Assembly (NCBI GenBank): GCA_963588595.1
Contig: CAVAIA010000019.1
Coordinates: 1-64,000 of the forward strand
DNA: 64,000 nt
From: Phoenicibacter sp963588595
GTDB lineage: Bacteria; Actinomycetota; Coriobacteriia; Coriobacteriales; Eggerthellaceae
Direction of reading: 5' to 3'
Each line of letters opens with the position of its first letter. Position 1 is the first letter of the stretch. Positions 52,375-60,903 of the stretch are shown here, piece by piece. The notes under the pieces are model-generated. The model was not told where the DNA came from. It worked only from the letters and a program-made list of their open reading frames with translations, and did not search any database. The position numbers and the translations under genes are program-made.

Positions 52375-53388
52375 ATGATAGCAACAGTCAAAAATAGCGC
52401 ATCACAAGAAGAGCTTAACCACCTAATAGAGTGGTTGAAAACTAAAGATATTAAGGTTGATATATCTAAAGGAACCAGCGAAACTATAATCGGGCTCATT
52501 GGAGACACAACAAAACTTGACCCCTATTTGCTCGAGTCAATGGAAATTGTAAATAAGGTAACTCGTGTCACAGAAAGTTTTAAACTTGCCAATAGAAAAT
52601 TTCACCCAAAAGACACAATTATTGATTGTGGACATGGGGTAATGCTCGGAGGAGACAATTTTAATGTCATAGCAGGACCTTGTTCAGTCGAAGGTCAAAA
52701 CCTTTTTGACATTGCAAAGTCTATCAAAAAGAGCGGCGCCACCATGCTAAGGGGAGGCGCTTGGAAGCCAAGAACAAGCCCCTACTCAAACCAAGGCATG
52801 GGAGAAAAAGGGTTAAAATTGCTTCGCGATGCGGCAGATGAAAATGATATGCCGATAGTGACAGAAATTATGGATCTACGCGACATAGAAACATTTATAA
52901 AGTATGACGTGGAAGTTATGCAAGTTGGAGCAAGAAACATGCAAAACTTCTCCTTGCTAAAAGAGCTTGGAACTATTGATGTTCCAATTTTGCTTAAAAG
53001 AGGCATGGCGGCAACCATCGATGAGCTTTTAATGGCGGCTGAATATATAATGAGTGGCGGCAACAAAAATGTTATTTTGTGTGAGCGCGGAATTCGTACA
53101 TTTGAAACAAGAACAAGAAACACTTTCGATTTAAGCGCAATTCCTGTGTTAAAAGACTTAACTCACTTGCCTGTTGTTGCCGATCCAAGTCACGCGACGG
53201 GCTACACGAAATTTGTGACACCGATGTCTTTAGCTGCAACAGCAGCAGGTGCCCATGCTCTTGAAATTGAAGTGCACAACAATCCTGCATCAGCGTGGAG
53301 CGACGGCGCACAAGCGCTCACGCCTGAGCAATTCGATGATGCCATGAAGAGGATTAAAATTATTCGCAAAGCAGTCACAATGAGATAG
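52375..53388 (+). CDS. aroF: 3-deoxy-7-phosphoheptulonate synthase (type I-beta with ACT-like N-terminal domain)
   Basis: First step of the shikimate pathway: joins phosphoenolpyruvate and erythrose 4-phosphate. The 337-residue protein has an N-terminal ferredoxin/ACT-like regulatory domain (about 1-68, as in Thermotoga DAHP synthase, where it senses Tyr). The barrel has NVIAGPCSVE, MLRGGAWKPRTSPY, GARNMQNFSLL, LLKRGM and VVADPSHATG. AACGAGG ribosome site upstream. It starts the plus-strand arm aroF-tyrA-pheA, two bases before tyrA. Confidence 0.95.
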   Translation: MIATVKNSASQEELNHLIEWLKTKDIKVDISKGTSETIIGLIGDTTKLDPYLLESMEIVNKVTRVTESFKLANRKFHPKDTIIDCGHGVMLGGDNFNVIAGPCSVEGQNLFDIAKSIKKSGATMLRGGAWKPRTSPYSNQGMGEKGLKLLRDAADENDMPIVTEIMDLRDIETFIKYDVEVMQVGARNMQNFSLLKELGTIDVPILLKRGMAATIDELLMAAEYIMSGGNKNVILCERGIRTFETRTRNTFDLSAIPVLKDLTHLPVVADPSHATGYTKFVTPMSLAATAAGAHALEIEVHNNPASAWSDGAQALTPEQFDDAMKRIKIIRKAVTMR

Positions 53389-53390
53389 AA

Positions 53391-54248
53391 ATGAACGTTG
53401 GAATAGTAGGCCTTGGCTTAATAGGTGGATCATTCGCAAAAGCCCTAAACGCTGGAGGCGTAAAAGTTATTGCGTTTGACATCGATAACGAAACTCTTGA
53501 CGCCGCAATGGCTGATTCTGTCAAAGAGAAGTTAACGTCAAACAACATAAATAAGTGTGATTTAATAATTTTGGCCACCTTTCCAAAACATTGCGCCGAT
53601 TGGTTAAAAGAGAACGCTCCAAAGATCAATAAAGAGACTATTGTCATCGACGTTGCTGGAACTAAAAGAGGAGTTTGCAAAGAATGTTTTAAAATTGCAA
53701 AAAGCTATGGTTTTACATTCATTGGCGCTCATCCGATGGCAGGAACTCAATTTAGTGGATATGCTCATGCGAAATCAACAATGTTTAAAGGCGCTCCAAT
53801 GATACTTGTTTGCGACCCAACTCTAGATGATATGTCTAGGGTAATAGCGATAGATAAAGTTCAAAATATATTGGCTCCTTGCGAATTTGGCTTCTACACT
53901 CAAACAACTGCTGAACACCACGACAAAGTTATCGCATACACTTCCCAGCTTGCGCATGTTATATCATCAAGTTATGCAAATAACCCTCTCGCTCTTGAGC
54001 ATGACGGATTCTCTGCGGGAAGCTGGAAAGATTTAACGCGTGTTGCATGGCTAAATCCAAAAATGTGGAGCGAACTATTTTTAGAAAATAGTGATTTTTT
54101 GAGTGAATGCATATCTCAAACTATAGAAAATTTGAAACGTTGCAAAAAAGCAATAGATGATAATAATAAAGAAGAATTGGAAAAATTCTTAAGTGAAGGA
54201 GACTCAATAAAAAGAGAAGTTGAAAGGTTAGAAGAAAAAAATGACTAA
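53391..54248 (+). CDS. tyrA: Prephenate dehydrogenase
   Basis: Turns prephenate into 4-hydroxyphenylpyruvate for tyrosine. The 285-residue protein starts with the NAD-binding GLGLIGGSFAKAL. It has DVAGTKRGV, the HPMAGTQFSGYAHA substrate-site histidine block, and AEHHDKVIAYTSQLAHVIS. It begins two bases after aroF and overlaps pheA by eight bases. No C-terminal ACT domain, so feedback control probably lies on aroF. Confidence 0.94.
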   Translation: MNVGIVGLGLIGGSFAKALNAGGVKVIAFDIDNETLDAAMADSVKEKLTSNNINKCDLIILATFPKHCADWLKENAPKINKETIVIDVAGTKRGVCKECFKIAKSYGFTFIGAHPMAGTQFSGYAHAKSTMFKGAPMILVCDPTLDDMSRVIAIDKVQNILAPCEFGFYTQTTAEHHDKVIAYTSQLAHVISSSYANNPLALEHDGFSAGSWKDLTRVAWLNPKMWSELFLENSDFLSECISQTIENLKRCKKAIDDNNKEELEKFLSEGDSIKREVERLEEKND

Positions 54249-55407
54249 ACAAAATGGCAGAAACATCGAAGAAATAAGAAAAGATATTGACTCAATCGAT
54301 AAATCTATCGTTCAAGAATTTTTAAAGAGAATGGATGTCGCTGATGAGATTGCATCTTATAAAAAGGAGCATGACCTTCCAATTCTAGATAAAGCAAGAG
54401 AAAGAGAGAAAATTCAATCTATATTAGACATGGTGCCAGACGACAAGAAGTCCTACGCAATGGCGCTTTTTAACACTCTTTTTGAGGTTTCCAAATCAGA
54501 GCAAGCATCATCTAACAACATAGAAGCACCAATTGTCAAAAAAATAGAAGATGCACTTGAGTCAACGCCAAAAACTTTAATCGACAGCGCATATGTTGCA
54601 TGCCAAGGAGTTGAGGGTGCCTTTTCTGAAATAGCTGCAGAAAAACTTTTCAAACATCCAAACATATCCTTTTTCCCAAATTTTAGAAGTGTTTTTAAGG
54701 CAGTCGATGAAGGGTTTTGCAAATATGGAATTTTACCGTTTGAAAACTCAACTGCTGGAGTTGTAAATGAAGTATATGAGCTAATGAGAGAATTTGATTT
54801 TTACATCGTAAAAACAATACGTCTAAAAGTCTCTCAAAATTTACTTGCAAAGCCTGGCGTTAAACTCGATGACATAACTGACATATATTCCCATCAAAAA
54901 GCAATAGAGCAATCATCAAGGTTTTTAGAAGCGCTAAAAGACAAGGGTGTTAAAGTTCATATCGCTGAAAACACAGCAATGGCTTGCAAAATGGTTTCAG
55001 AAAGTGAGTCAAAAACTTTTGCGGCAATTGGGTCTTCTAACGCTGCAAACATCTACAACCTAGACTTTATAGAAAAAAGCATCGAAGACAATAATGCCAA
55101 CTACACTCGCTTTGCTGTTATTTCAAACAAGCTTGAAATCTATCCAGGAGCAGACAGAACGTCGTTAGCTATAACAACAAAAAACGAAGCAGGTTCACTT
55201 TATAAAGTTCTAGCACGTTTTAACACTCTTGAGATTAATTTAAGCAAACTTGAGAGCAGAACGATCCCAAACAGAGACTTCGATTATATGTTCTACTTTG
55301 ATCTAGATTGCTCAGTATACTCTCCTGAATTTAGGCGTCTTATGTCATCACTAGACGATGTTGTTGAGGAATATCGCTATCTAGGTTCCTACTCAGAGCT
55401 AATATAG
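54241..55407 (+). CDS. pheA: Bifunctional chorismate mutase / prephenate dehydratase
   Basis: Two steps to phenylalanine. Residues 1-90 are an AroQ-type chorismate mutase (IEEIRKDIDSIDKSIVQEFLKRM). From about 113 comes prephenate dehydratase (YVACQGVEGAFSEIAAEKLF, LPFENSTAGVVNEVYELM, NYTRFAVIS). The C-terminus is an ACT domain (TSLAITTKNEAGSLYKVLARF, then KLESRTIPNRDFDYMFYFDL with the ESR Phe-binding motif). Feedback inhibition by Phe is therefore likely. Last gene of the aroF-tyrA-pheA run; grdX begins 36 bases later. Confidence 0.94.
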   Translation: MTKQNGRNIEEIRKDIDSIDKSIVQEFLKRMDVADEIASYKKEHDLPILDKAREREKIQSILDMVPDDKKSYAMALFNTLFEVSKSEQASSNNIEAPIVKKIEDALESTPKTLIDSAYVACQGVEGAFSEIAAEKLFKHPNISFFPNFRSVFKAVDEGFCKYGILPFENSTAGVVNEVYELMREFDFYIVKTIRLKVSQNLLAKPGVKLDDITDIYSHQKAIEQSSRFLEALKDKGVKVHIAENTAMACKMVSESESKTFAAIGSSNAANIYNLDFIEKSIEDNNANYTRFAVISNKLEIYPGADRTSLAITTKNEAGSLYKVLARFNTLEINLSKLESRTIPNRDFDYMFYFDLDCSVYSPEFRRLMSSLDDVVEEYRYLGSYSELI

Positions 55408-55443
55408 AAAATAGAAGCAATTTAGAACTTAAGAAGGCAAATA

Positions 55444-55833
55444 ATGTGGGAATTAAAAGAAGCTTGCATAATCACTAACAACGATTACGTTTTTGAAAAA
55501 TATAAATCGTTGACAAATGTCATTTTGTTGAAAAGCTATGAGGAAGTGCTTCTTAAAACTAGAGATTATGTTTATGACAAGCATATTTTGCTCACACATC
55601 CTCAAGCAAGTTCTCTAAAGCCTAACCAAACTCCCTTTAGATCGATAATCGTCTATCCGAAAGGAGAAGAAGACAATTTAGAAAGCATAATGATGATAGA
55701 TAAATCCATTCAAGTTTATCGAGAATGGCAAGAAATTTCCCCTAGCCCAAAGTCATATGCACCAAAAGTCGAGCACGATTTTAAAACAATCGATTTGTCG
55801 ATTATCGAAAATGTTATCCCAAGAATTTGCTAA
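55444..55833 (+). CDS. grdX: GrdX family protein
   Basis: A 129-residue GrdX-family protein: CIITNNDYVFEKY at the start, the HILLTHPQASSLKPNQTPFRSI block typical of GrdX, and a C-terminal LESIMMIDKSIQVYREW. GrdX accompanies glycine, sarcosine and betaine reductase operons; its biochemical role is not known. It stands 36 bases after pheA but belongs by family to the grdE-grdB genes downstream, split from them by a TetR gene. Its end forms half of an inverted repeat reaching into the tetR promoter. Confidence 0.85.
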   Translation: MWELKEACIITNNDYVFEKYKSLTNVILLKSYEEVLLKTRDYVYDKHILLTHPQASSLKPNQTPFRSIIVYPKGEEDNLESIMMIDKSIQVYREWQEISPSPKSYAPKVEHDFKTIDLSIIENVIPRIC

Positions 55834-55874
55834 AATTGATAACATTGCTTTTATTTAAGCAAAAAAATGATAAT
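55810..55874 (+). promoter_or_regulatory. Predicted tetR promoter with overlapping inverted repeat
   Basis: AATGTTATC (55810-55818) and GATAACATT (55838-55846) form a perfect 9-bp inverted repeat across the grdX stop. Its right arm overlaps a candidate -35 TTGCTT (55845-55850), with GATAAT as -10 (55869-55874). The arms contain GTTATC/GATAAC, the same half-sites as the palindromes before grdE, so self-repression by the TetR protein is plausible. Confidence 0.45.
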
Positions 55875-55924
55875 ATGATTTCTCGAGTTTTAATAATAAC
55901 ACCCCACTAACTTTAGGTTACAAA

Positions 55925-56647
55925 ATGGAAAAACCAACTAACAAGAAATATTTTAAAGGGCTCACTCGAAAAGAATATATAGAGCTGGCAACAAGAATTG
56001 CAAATGAACAAGGAATAAACCACTTAACAATTCGAAGACTTGCTGATGAACTTAATTGTTCATCTGCCGCACTTTATAGATATTTTAAAAACAAAGAAGA
56101 GTTAACTTATTTTGTTAACTTGCAAGTTTTAGAGACGTATATTGAGCGTTTGAACAAAGCTCAGCTCATTTGGGATAATCCATGGGATGTCTACACTGGC
56201 GTTTGGGATTGTTATGCAAGAGAGGCCTTCACCCACACAGAGGCATATGATCAATTGTTTTTCAGACACTCAAACACAATCTTAAATGACAAAATCAATG
56301 AATATTACAAAATGTTTCCTAACAACATAACTAATGCCAACGAAATTTTTCAAGAAATGCTCTCAACTGCAGATTTTATGAGCAGGGATTATAGAATGTG
56401 CATTAGATGCGCTGAGGCAAACGCTATATCATACGAAAAATCTAAACAATTAAATAGAAGTGTTTGCATGCTTTTCAAAGGATATTTCAAAACTGTCCAA
56501 AATGAAGGAATCGAAAAATATGGCGTTGACTCTTGGACAAGGCAATGCATCGACGACATAGACATGATTATTTTTAGCCTCGCGGACGATCTTCAAGGCT
56601 ATAAAGGATATTACGTTAACAACGATCCTATTGAAATAACACCTTAA
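55925..56647 (+). CDS. TetR/AcrR-family regulator of the grd module
   Basis: A 240-residue TetR-type repressor. The helix-turn-helix is at about 16-64 (YIELATRIANEQGINHLTIR, RRLADELNCSSAALYRYFKN). The C-terminal ligand domain is diverged, with several aromatic residues and cysteines (CIRCAEAN). It lies between grdX and grdE on the same strand. Three matching 14-bp palindromes lie in the next 270 bases, so it very likely controls grdE-grdB and perhaps itself. The ligand is unknown; the substrate of the reductase or its transporter would be a natural inducer. Confidence 0.85.
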   Translation: MEKPTNKKYFKGLTRKEYIELATRIANEQGINHLTIRRLADELNCSSAALYRYFKNKEELTYFVNLQVLETYIERLNKAQLIWDNPWDVYTGVWDCYAREAFTHTEAYDQLFFRHSNTILNDKINEYYKMFPNNITNANEIFQEMLSTADFMSRDYRMCIRCAEANAISYEKSKQLNRSVCMLFKGYFKTVQNEGIEKYGVDSWTRQCIDDIDMIIFSLADDLQGYKGYYVNNDPIEITP

Positions 56648-56691
56648 ATGAAAAAAGTACTCAACAACAATTAGTCTGTTTGGAACTTTAT

Positions 56692-56705
56692 GTTATCGTG
56701 ATAAC
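56692..56705. promoter_or_regulatory. Palindromic operator 1
   Basis: GTTATCGTGATAAC: perfect 6-bp arms around GT, 45 bases after the tetR stop. It shares the pattern GTTAWCGYGATWAC with two further copies downstream. Confidence 0.65.
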
Positions 56706-56750
56706 TTATCTGTAAATTTCAACTTCTTCTAAACACTGGCAATCTATAAT

Positions 56751-56764
56751 GTTAACGCGATAAC
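56751..56764. promoter_or_regulatory. Palindromic operator 2
   Basis: GTTAACGCGATAAC, directly abutting a perfect TATAAT (56745-56750). A protein bound here would block that promoter. Confidence 0.65.
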
Positions 56765-56893
56765 AAAGTTAATAAATTTTTTTTATTAACATTAAATCGC
56801 GTAAATTTTCCTCAACGACCGCCGTTTTCCCCTTTTATTAGTGTATATTAAACCTATCATCGTAAAGAGGGATCTGGAGGGGATTTTTTTTTA

Positions 56894-56941
56894 ATGGAAA
56901 ATGTTATCGCGATTACGAAAGGAGTTGAATTTTATCTTTAA
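56894..56941 (+). CDS. Possible 15-residue leader peptide
   Basis: ATG-to-TAA reading frame MENVIAITKGVEFYL with GGAGGGG 11 bases upstream, a strong but rather distant ribosome site. The third operator lies inside it. It has no known relatives that I recognise and may be chance; it could also be an upstream open frame affecting grdE expression. Confidence 0.25.
   Translation: MENVIAITKGVEFYL
56903..56916. promoter_or_regulatory. Palindromic operator 3
   Basis: GTTATCGCGATTAC, one base from a perfect palindrome, about 105 bases before grdE and 54 bases after a TATATT box (56844-56849). Confidence 0.6.
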
Positions 56942-57019
56942 GTTTTAAAAGCTTTCTCTCCTGATTTTGATTTCACGATTAAATTCTGTAAATTTCTGTA
57001 AAAGAGGAGGTTTAAGTCT

Positions 57020-58312
57020 ATGAAACTTGAACTTGGAGAAATTAACATCAAAGACATCCAATTTGCAGACAAGTCGGAAGTTAAAAATGGTGTTCTCTAC
57101 ATCAACAAAGAAGAGGTTGAGGCACTCGTCTTAGAAGACGAAAAACTTTCTGGTTGCAAATTGGAAATCGCTAGACCTGGCGACAAAACTAGAATTACGC
57201 CAGTCAAAGACGTCATTGAACCACGTGTTAAAGTTAGCGGAGGCGGAGAGATTTTCCCAGGCATCATCGGAAAAGTTTCCCCTGCTGTAGGCGAAGGAAG
57301 AACGCATGCGCTTAAAGGTTGCTGCGTTGTTACAGTTGGCAGAATCGTTGGATTCCAAGAGGGCGTTATCGACATGAGTGGCCCGGCAGCTGACTACACA
57401 CCTTTCTCAAAGACTGTCAATCTATGTGTTGTTATTGAGCCAAATGGTGAACTCGAAACACATGTGTATGAGAAAGCTGGAAGAATGGCAGGTTTAAAGG
57501 TTGCAACGTATGTTGGTGAACTTGGTCGTGAAATCGAGCCAGACAACGTTATCACCTATGAAACAAAACCATTCGCAGAGCAAGCCGCTCAATATCCAGA
57601 TCTTCCAAAAGTTGGATATATCCACATGTTGCAATCACAAGGACTTTTGCATGACACTTATTACTATGGCGTTGATGCAAAACAAATCGTTCCAACATTT
57701 ATGTATCCAACCGAGATTATGGATGGAGCAATTGTTTCTGGCAATTGTGTTGCACCTTGTGACAAAGTCACAACTTTCCATCATTTCAACAACCCAGTTA
57801 TTCATGACCTCTACCATAATCATCATGGCAAAGATCTAAACTTCATGGGCGTTATTTTGACTAACGAGAACGTCTTTTTGGCTGACAAAGAGCGCCACTC
57901 TGACATGGTTGCTAAATTCTGCAAATGGCTTGGGCTTGATGGCGTTTTGATTTCAGAAGAAGGTTATGGAAATCCTGACACCGACCTTATGATGAATTGT
58001 AGAAAAGTTGAGCAAGCAGGAACAAAAGTTTGCTTAATAACTGACGAGTTCCCAGGCAAAGACGGAAAGAGTGCATCATTAGCTGACACATGCGAGGAGG
58101 CAACTGCGCTTTCTTCATGCGGTCAAGGAAACGCAACATTGCAATTCCCTGCTATGGACAAAGTTATTGGAATGCAAGACTTTATTGAGTCTCAAATAGG
58201 TGGATGGGCTGGATGCATGAAAGAAGACGGTTCATTTGAAGCTGAGCTTCAAATAATCATCGCTTCCACTATTGCAAATGGTTATAACCATCTTGCAGCA
58301 AGAGGATATTAA
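57020..58312 (+). CDS. grdE: Glycine/sarcosine/betaine reductase component B, pyruvoyl-precursor subunit (GrdE type)
   Basis: Component B binds the amino substrate as a Schiff base on a pyruvoyl group made from a cysteine. The 430-residue precursor has the GrdE start LELGEINIKDIQFADKSEV and the cleavage site SGN-C243-VAPCDK, matching position and context in clostridial GrdE, where cleavage before this cysteine gives two chains. KLEIARPGDKTRITPVKDVI and VILTNENVFLADKERHSDM are family blocks. AGAGGAGG ribosome site upstream. grdB follows after 16 bases. Whether the substrate is glycine, sarcosine, betaine or another amine cannot be read from the sequence. Confidence 0.93.
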   Translation: MKLELGEINIKDIQFADKSEVKNGVLYINKEEVEALVLEDEKLSGCKLEIARPGDKTRITPVKDVIEPRVKVSGGGEIFPGIIGKVSPAVGEGRTHALKGCCVVTVGRIVGFQEGVIDMSGPAADYTPFSKTVNLCVVIEPNGELETHVYEKAGRMAGLKVATYVGELGREIEPDNVITYETKPFAEQAAQYPDLPKVGYIHMLQSQGLLHDTYYYGVDAKQIVPTFMYPTEIMDGAIVSGNCVAPCDKVTTFHHFNNPVIHDLYHNHHGKDLNFMGVILTNENVFLADKERHSDMVAKFCKWLGLDGVLISEEGYGNPDTDLMMNCRKVEQAGTKVCLITDEFPGKDGKSASLADTCEEATALSSCGQGNATLQFPAMDKVIGMQDFIESQIGGWAGCMKEDGSFEAELQIIIASTIANGYNHLAARGY

Positions 58313-58328
58313 AGGAGGCGAAACGAAA

Positions 58329-59636
58329 ATGGCTAAATATAAAATTGTTCATTACTTAAATCAATTTTTCGCTGGAATCGGCGGAGAAGACACAGCTGAC
58401 TACAAACCGGATGTCCAAGAGAAGGTTATAGGACCTGGAATGGCACTAAAAGCTGGTCTTGGTGACGATTATGAAATTGTTGCAACTGTTATCTGCGGCG
58501 ACAACTTCTTTGGCGAGAACCTCGATGATGCGACCGACACAATCGTTGACATGGTCAAAAAATATGACCCAGACGTTTTTGTTGCTGGTCCTGCTTTTAA
58601 CGCTGGACGTTATGGCGTTGCATGCGGAACAATTTGTAAGGCAGTAGAAGAGCGTCTTGGAGTTCCTGTGCTTTCAGGAATGTATACTGAAAACCCTGGT
58701 GCTGACATGTTTAAGCAAGATGTCATCTTAGTTGAGACTGGTGACAGTGCCGCCACTATGAGAAAATGCGTTCCTAACATTGTCAACCTCATCAAGAAAA
58801 TGGCAACTGGCGAGGAGATCCTAGGACCAGAGGAAGAAGGATATCTAGAGCGCGGAATCCGCATGAACTATTTCGCGGAAGAGCGAGGGTCAGAGCGTGG
58901 CATTCAAATGCTAGTCAAGAAAATGGCTGGTGAGCCATTTAAGACTGATCTTCCAATGCCTAAATTCGACAGAGTTGAGCCAGGTCCTGCTATAACAGAC
59001 ATGGCTAATGCAACTGTTGCAATAGTCACATCTGGCGGAATTGTTCCTCTAGATAATCCTGACCACATCGAGTCTTCGAACGCAACTAAGTTCGGATGGT
59101 ATTCAATTGAGGGCATGGATCGCATGAGCAAAGACGACTACATGACCATCCATGGTGGCTATGACAGGCAATTTGTCTTGGAGGATCCAAATCTTGTTAT
59201 TCCTCTTGACACTCTTCGTCAAATGGAAAAAGATGGCAGAATTGGAAAAATTTATCCAATGTTTGCGTCCACAACAGGAACTGGAACTGCAACAAATTCT
59301 GCTGCAAAATTCGGAACTGACATCGGTGCAAAACTAAAAGAAGACGGTGTTGATGCTGTAATTCTAACCTCCACTTGAGGCACTTGCACTCGTTGCGGTG
59401 CAACGATGGTAAAAGGAATTGAAGCATATGGAATTCCAGTGGTTCATGTTTGCACAGTCGTTCCAATTTCAAAGACAATTGGCGCAAACAGAATCGTCCC
59501 TGCTATTGGCATCCCTTATCCACTAGGTGATCCAACAGAAGGCGAAGAAGAGTCAAGAAAGATTCGTGATTCACTTGTCGAGCGTACTTTGCAAGCGCTA
59601 GAGACACCGATTACGGAACAAACTGTGTTTGAATAG
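58329..59636 (+). CDS. grdB: Selenoprotein component B of glycine/sarcosine/betaine reductase type (GrdB/GrdF/GrdH), UGA = Sec350
   Basis: Selenocysteine subunit of component B, which attacks the bound substrate. The frame is interrupted by TGA at 59376-59378 within TST-U-GTCTRCGATMVK, the U-x2-C-x2-C motif of this family. Homology continues unbroken for 86 residues after it, to TEQTVFE at the normal end. Total length 435 residues with Sec at 350, as expected for GrdB. The ATG at 58329 follows AAGGAGG. The segments IVHYLNQFFAGIGGEDTAD, CGTICKAVEERL and GGIVPLDNPDHIESSNATK are typical. A SECIS-like hairpin starts 12 bases after the UGA. GrdA, GrdC, GrdD and SelABCD genes are not in the window. 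Confidence 0.94.
59376..59405 (+). promoter_or_regulatory. Bacterial SECIS-like hairpin at the grdB UGA codon
   Basis: After the UGA, CGTTGC (59391-59396) pairs with GCAACG (59400-59405), a perfect 6-bp stem with a GGT loop 19-21 bases downstream of the UGA. A GG(U) loop at this distance fits bacterial SECIS elements bound by SelB. A competing stem TTGCAC/GTGCAA (59384-59389 with 59398-59403) exists. The hairpin is within coding sequence, as in all bacteria. Confidence 0.7.
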
Positions 59637-59676
59637 TTTGTTCAAATTATAAGGAGGGACAAAAAAGAGGGTTAGA

Positions 59677-59707
59677 GGAGGATAGAAAATAAATGAGCCT
59701 ATCCTCC
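59677..59707 (+). other. Hairpin between grdB and the transporter gene
   Basis: GGAGGATAG (59677-59685) pairs perfectly with CTATCCTCC (59699-59707) around a 13-base loop. An A-rich stretch, not a T-run, follows, so it is not a standard terminator. It may protect or attenuate RNA between grdB and the membrane protein gene. Confidence 0.5.
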
Positions 59708-59751
59708 CCTAAATAAAAAATTATCAAACGATTAAACTTGAGGGGTTTATC

Positions 59752-60903
59752 ATGGATAACAATAAAATGAAAATCGGAGCCGTTATTGGCTTCACTGGCG
59801 CCATGATTGCATTCTACATCGGCGCTGGATTTGCAACATTTCAAGAAGTGTTGCAATATGAGGCATCCTATGGCAACTTAATGATCGTAGTTGTCATTAC
59901 TCTAGCTATCATCTATCTCTACACAAACTTTTCTTTTGCAACGGTCGGATCAAGGCTAAAGCTAGAACGAGGTGGAGAGATATATGACCACTATTGCGGC
60001 AAATATATCGGTAAATTTTTCGATTGGTTTTGCGCTCTTTATTGCTACATTTGCTTTTTCGTTATGTGCGGTGGAGCAAACTCAACAATCGTTGAACTTT
60101 TCGGTTATTTTGGAATAACTGTACCAAATGGGCTTGGCGCTGTCATAATCACCGTTGCCGCAATCGCAACAGTTATATTTGGTCTTGACGGAATCGTCAA
60201 TGCTCTTGGAAAACTTGGACCTATCATCGTCATTTTGATTCTAGTTACCGCAATCGTCACATGCGCGACTTCAATCGGCGGTTATGCACAAGGTCTCCAA
60301 GACATGGAGAGAATGGTTGCGGATGGAACAGTTGCGAAAGTTGGCGATAATCCAATATTTGCAGCACTTTCCTACTCAGGATTTGTAATTATGTGGTTTG
60401 CAGCATTTATGGCAGAACTTGGTGCAAAGAACAAGCTAAAGGAGGTCAATGCAGGTGTTGTTGCTTCAATCATTTGCATAGCCGCTGCTGCAATTTTATG
60501 TTCAATTGCTCTTATTTGCACAGCAAGTCAATCATGCGTTAAGGACATTCCTGCTCTTTGGATGGCAATGAACATTAGTCCAATCTTTGGTTCAATTTAT
60601 GCGATCATCGTCTTTTGCGGAATCTACACAACATCTGTTCCTCTACTTTGGACAGGCGTTACAAAGATTGCCCCAGAAGGAACACCGAGGTATAAGATTG
60701 TCGTTATCATAGGTGCTATTGCAGGATGCTTAATCGCATGCTTTGTTCCTTATCAAGGACTTGTTAACTTCATCTATGGAACGCTAGGCTATGTCGGGTT
60801 TATCCTCGTTTTCTTCATGGTCATCTACGACATCAGAACGAAAATGGGCAAAAACCCAATTAAACCAGGCAATCTCCCATTTGTAGGCGAAAAGACAGAA
60901 TAA
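59752..60903 (+). CDS. YkvI-family membrane protein (likely amine or amino acid transporter)
   Basis: A 383-residue protein with about ten spans of the YkvI family, distant relatives of LeuT-fold transporters. The first span has GFTGAMIAFYIGAGFATFQEVLQYE, with a broken-helix pattern (G-x-G) typical of that fold. GAGGGG ribosome site nine bases upstream. It lies 115 bases after grdB on the same strand with no intrinsic terminator between, so it probably belongs to the module and imports the reductase substrate or exports its amine product. Direct evidence for any substrate is lacking. Confidence 0.8.
   Translation: MDNNKMKIGAVIGFTGAMIAFYIGAGFATFQEVLQYEASYGNLMIVVVITLAIIYLYTNFSFATVGSRLKLERGGEIYDHYCGKYIGKFFDWFCALYCYICFFVMCGGANSTIVELFGYFGITVPNGLGAVIITVAAIATVIFGLDGIVNALGKLGPIIVILILVTAIVTCATSIGGYAQGLQDMERMVADGTVAKVGDNPIFAALSYSGFVIMWFAAFMAELGAKNKLKEVNAGVVASIICIAAAAILCSIALICTASQSCVKDIPALWMAMNISPIFGSIYAIIVFCGIYTTSVPLLWTGVTKIAPEGTPRYKIVVIIGAIAGCLIACFVPYQGLVNFIYGTLGYVGFILVFFMVIYDIRTKMGKNPIKPGNLPFVGEKTE

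Larger units (their letters stand above)
56648..57019 (+). other. Long regulatory gap before grdE
   Basis: 372 bases without a clear gene. It holds three strong 14-bp palindromes and a weaker one (56969-56982), TATAAT (56745-56750) next to the second palindrome, TATATT (56844-56849), and a possible 15-codon leader peptide. An AGAGGAGG ribosome site for grdE ends it. I looked for a glycine riboswitch and found none of its conserved core. No intrinsic terminator is visible. Confidence 0.6.

Noticed and set aside
55851..55867. Intrinsic terminator after grdX
   Set aside because: The TTGCTT/AAGCAA hairpin is followed by As, not Ts, on the coding strand.
56648..57019. Glycine riboswitch upstream of grdE
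   Set aside because: The conserved aptamer core sequences are not present, and the gap is explained by palindromic operators.
59406..59636. Separate small gene after a truncated grdB
   Set aside because: It is the same frame after the UGA and matches the GrdB C-terminus, so it is part of one selenoprotein gene.
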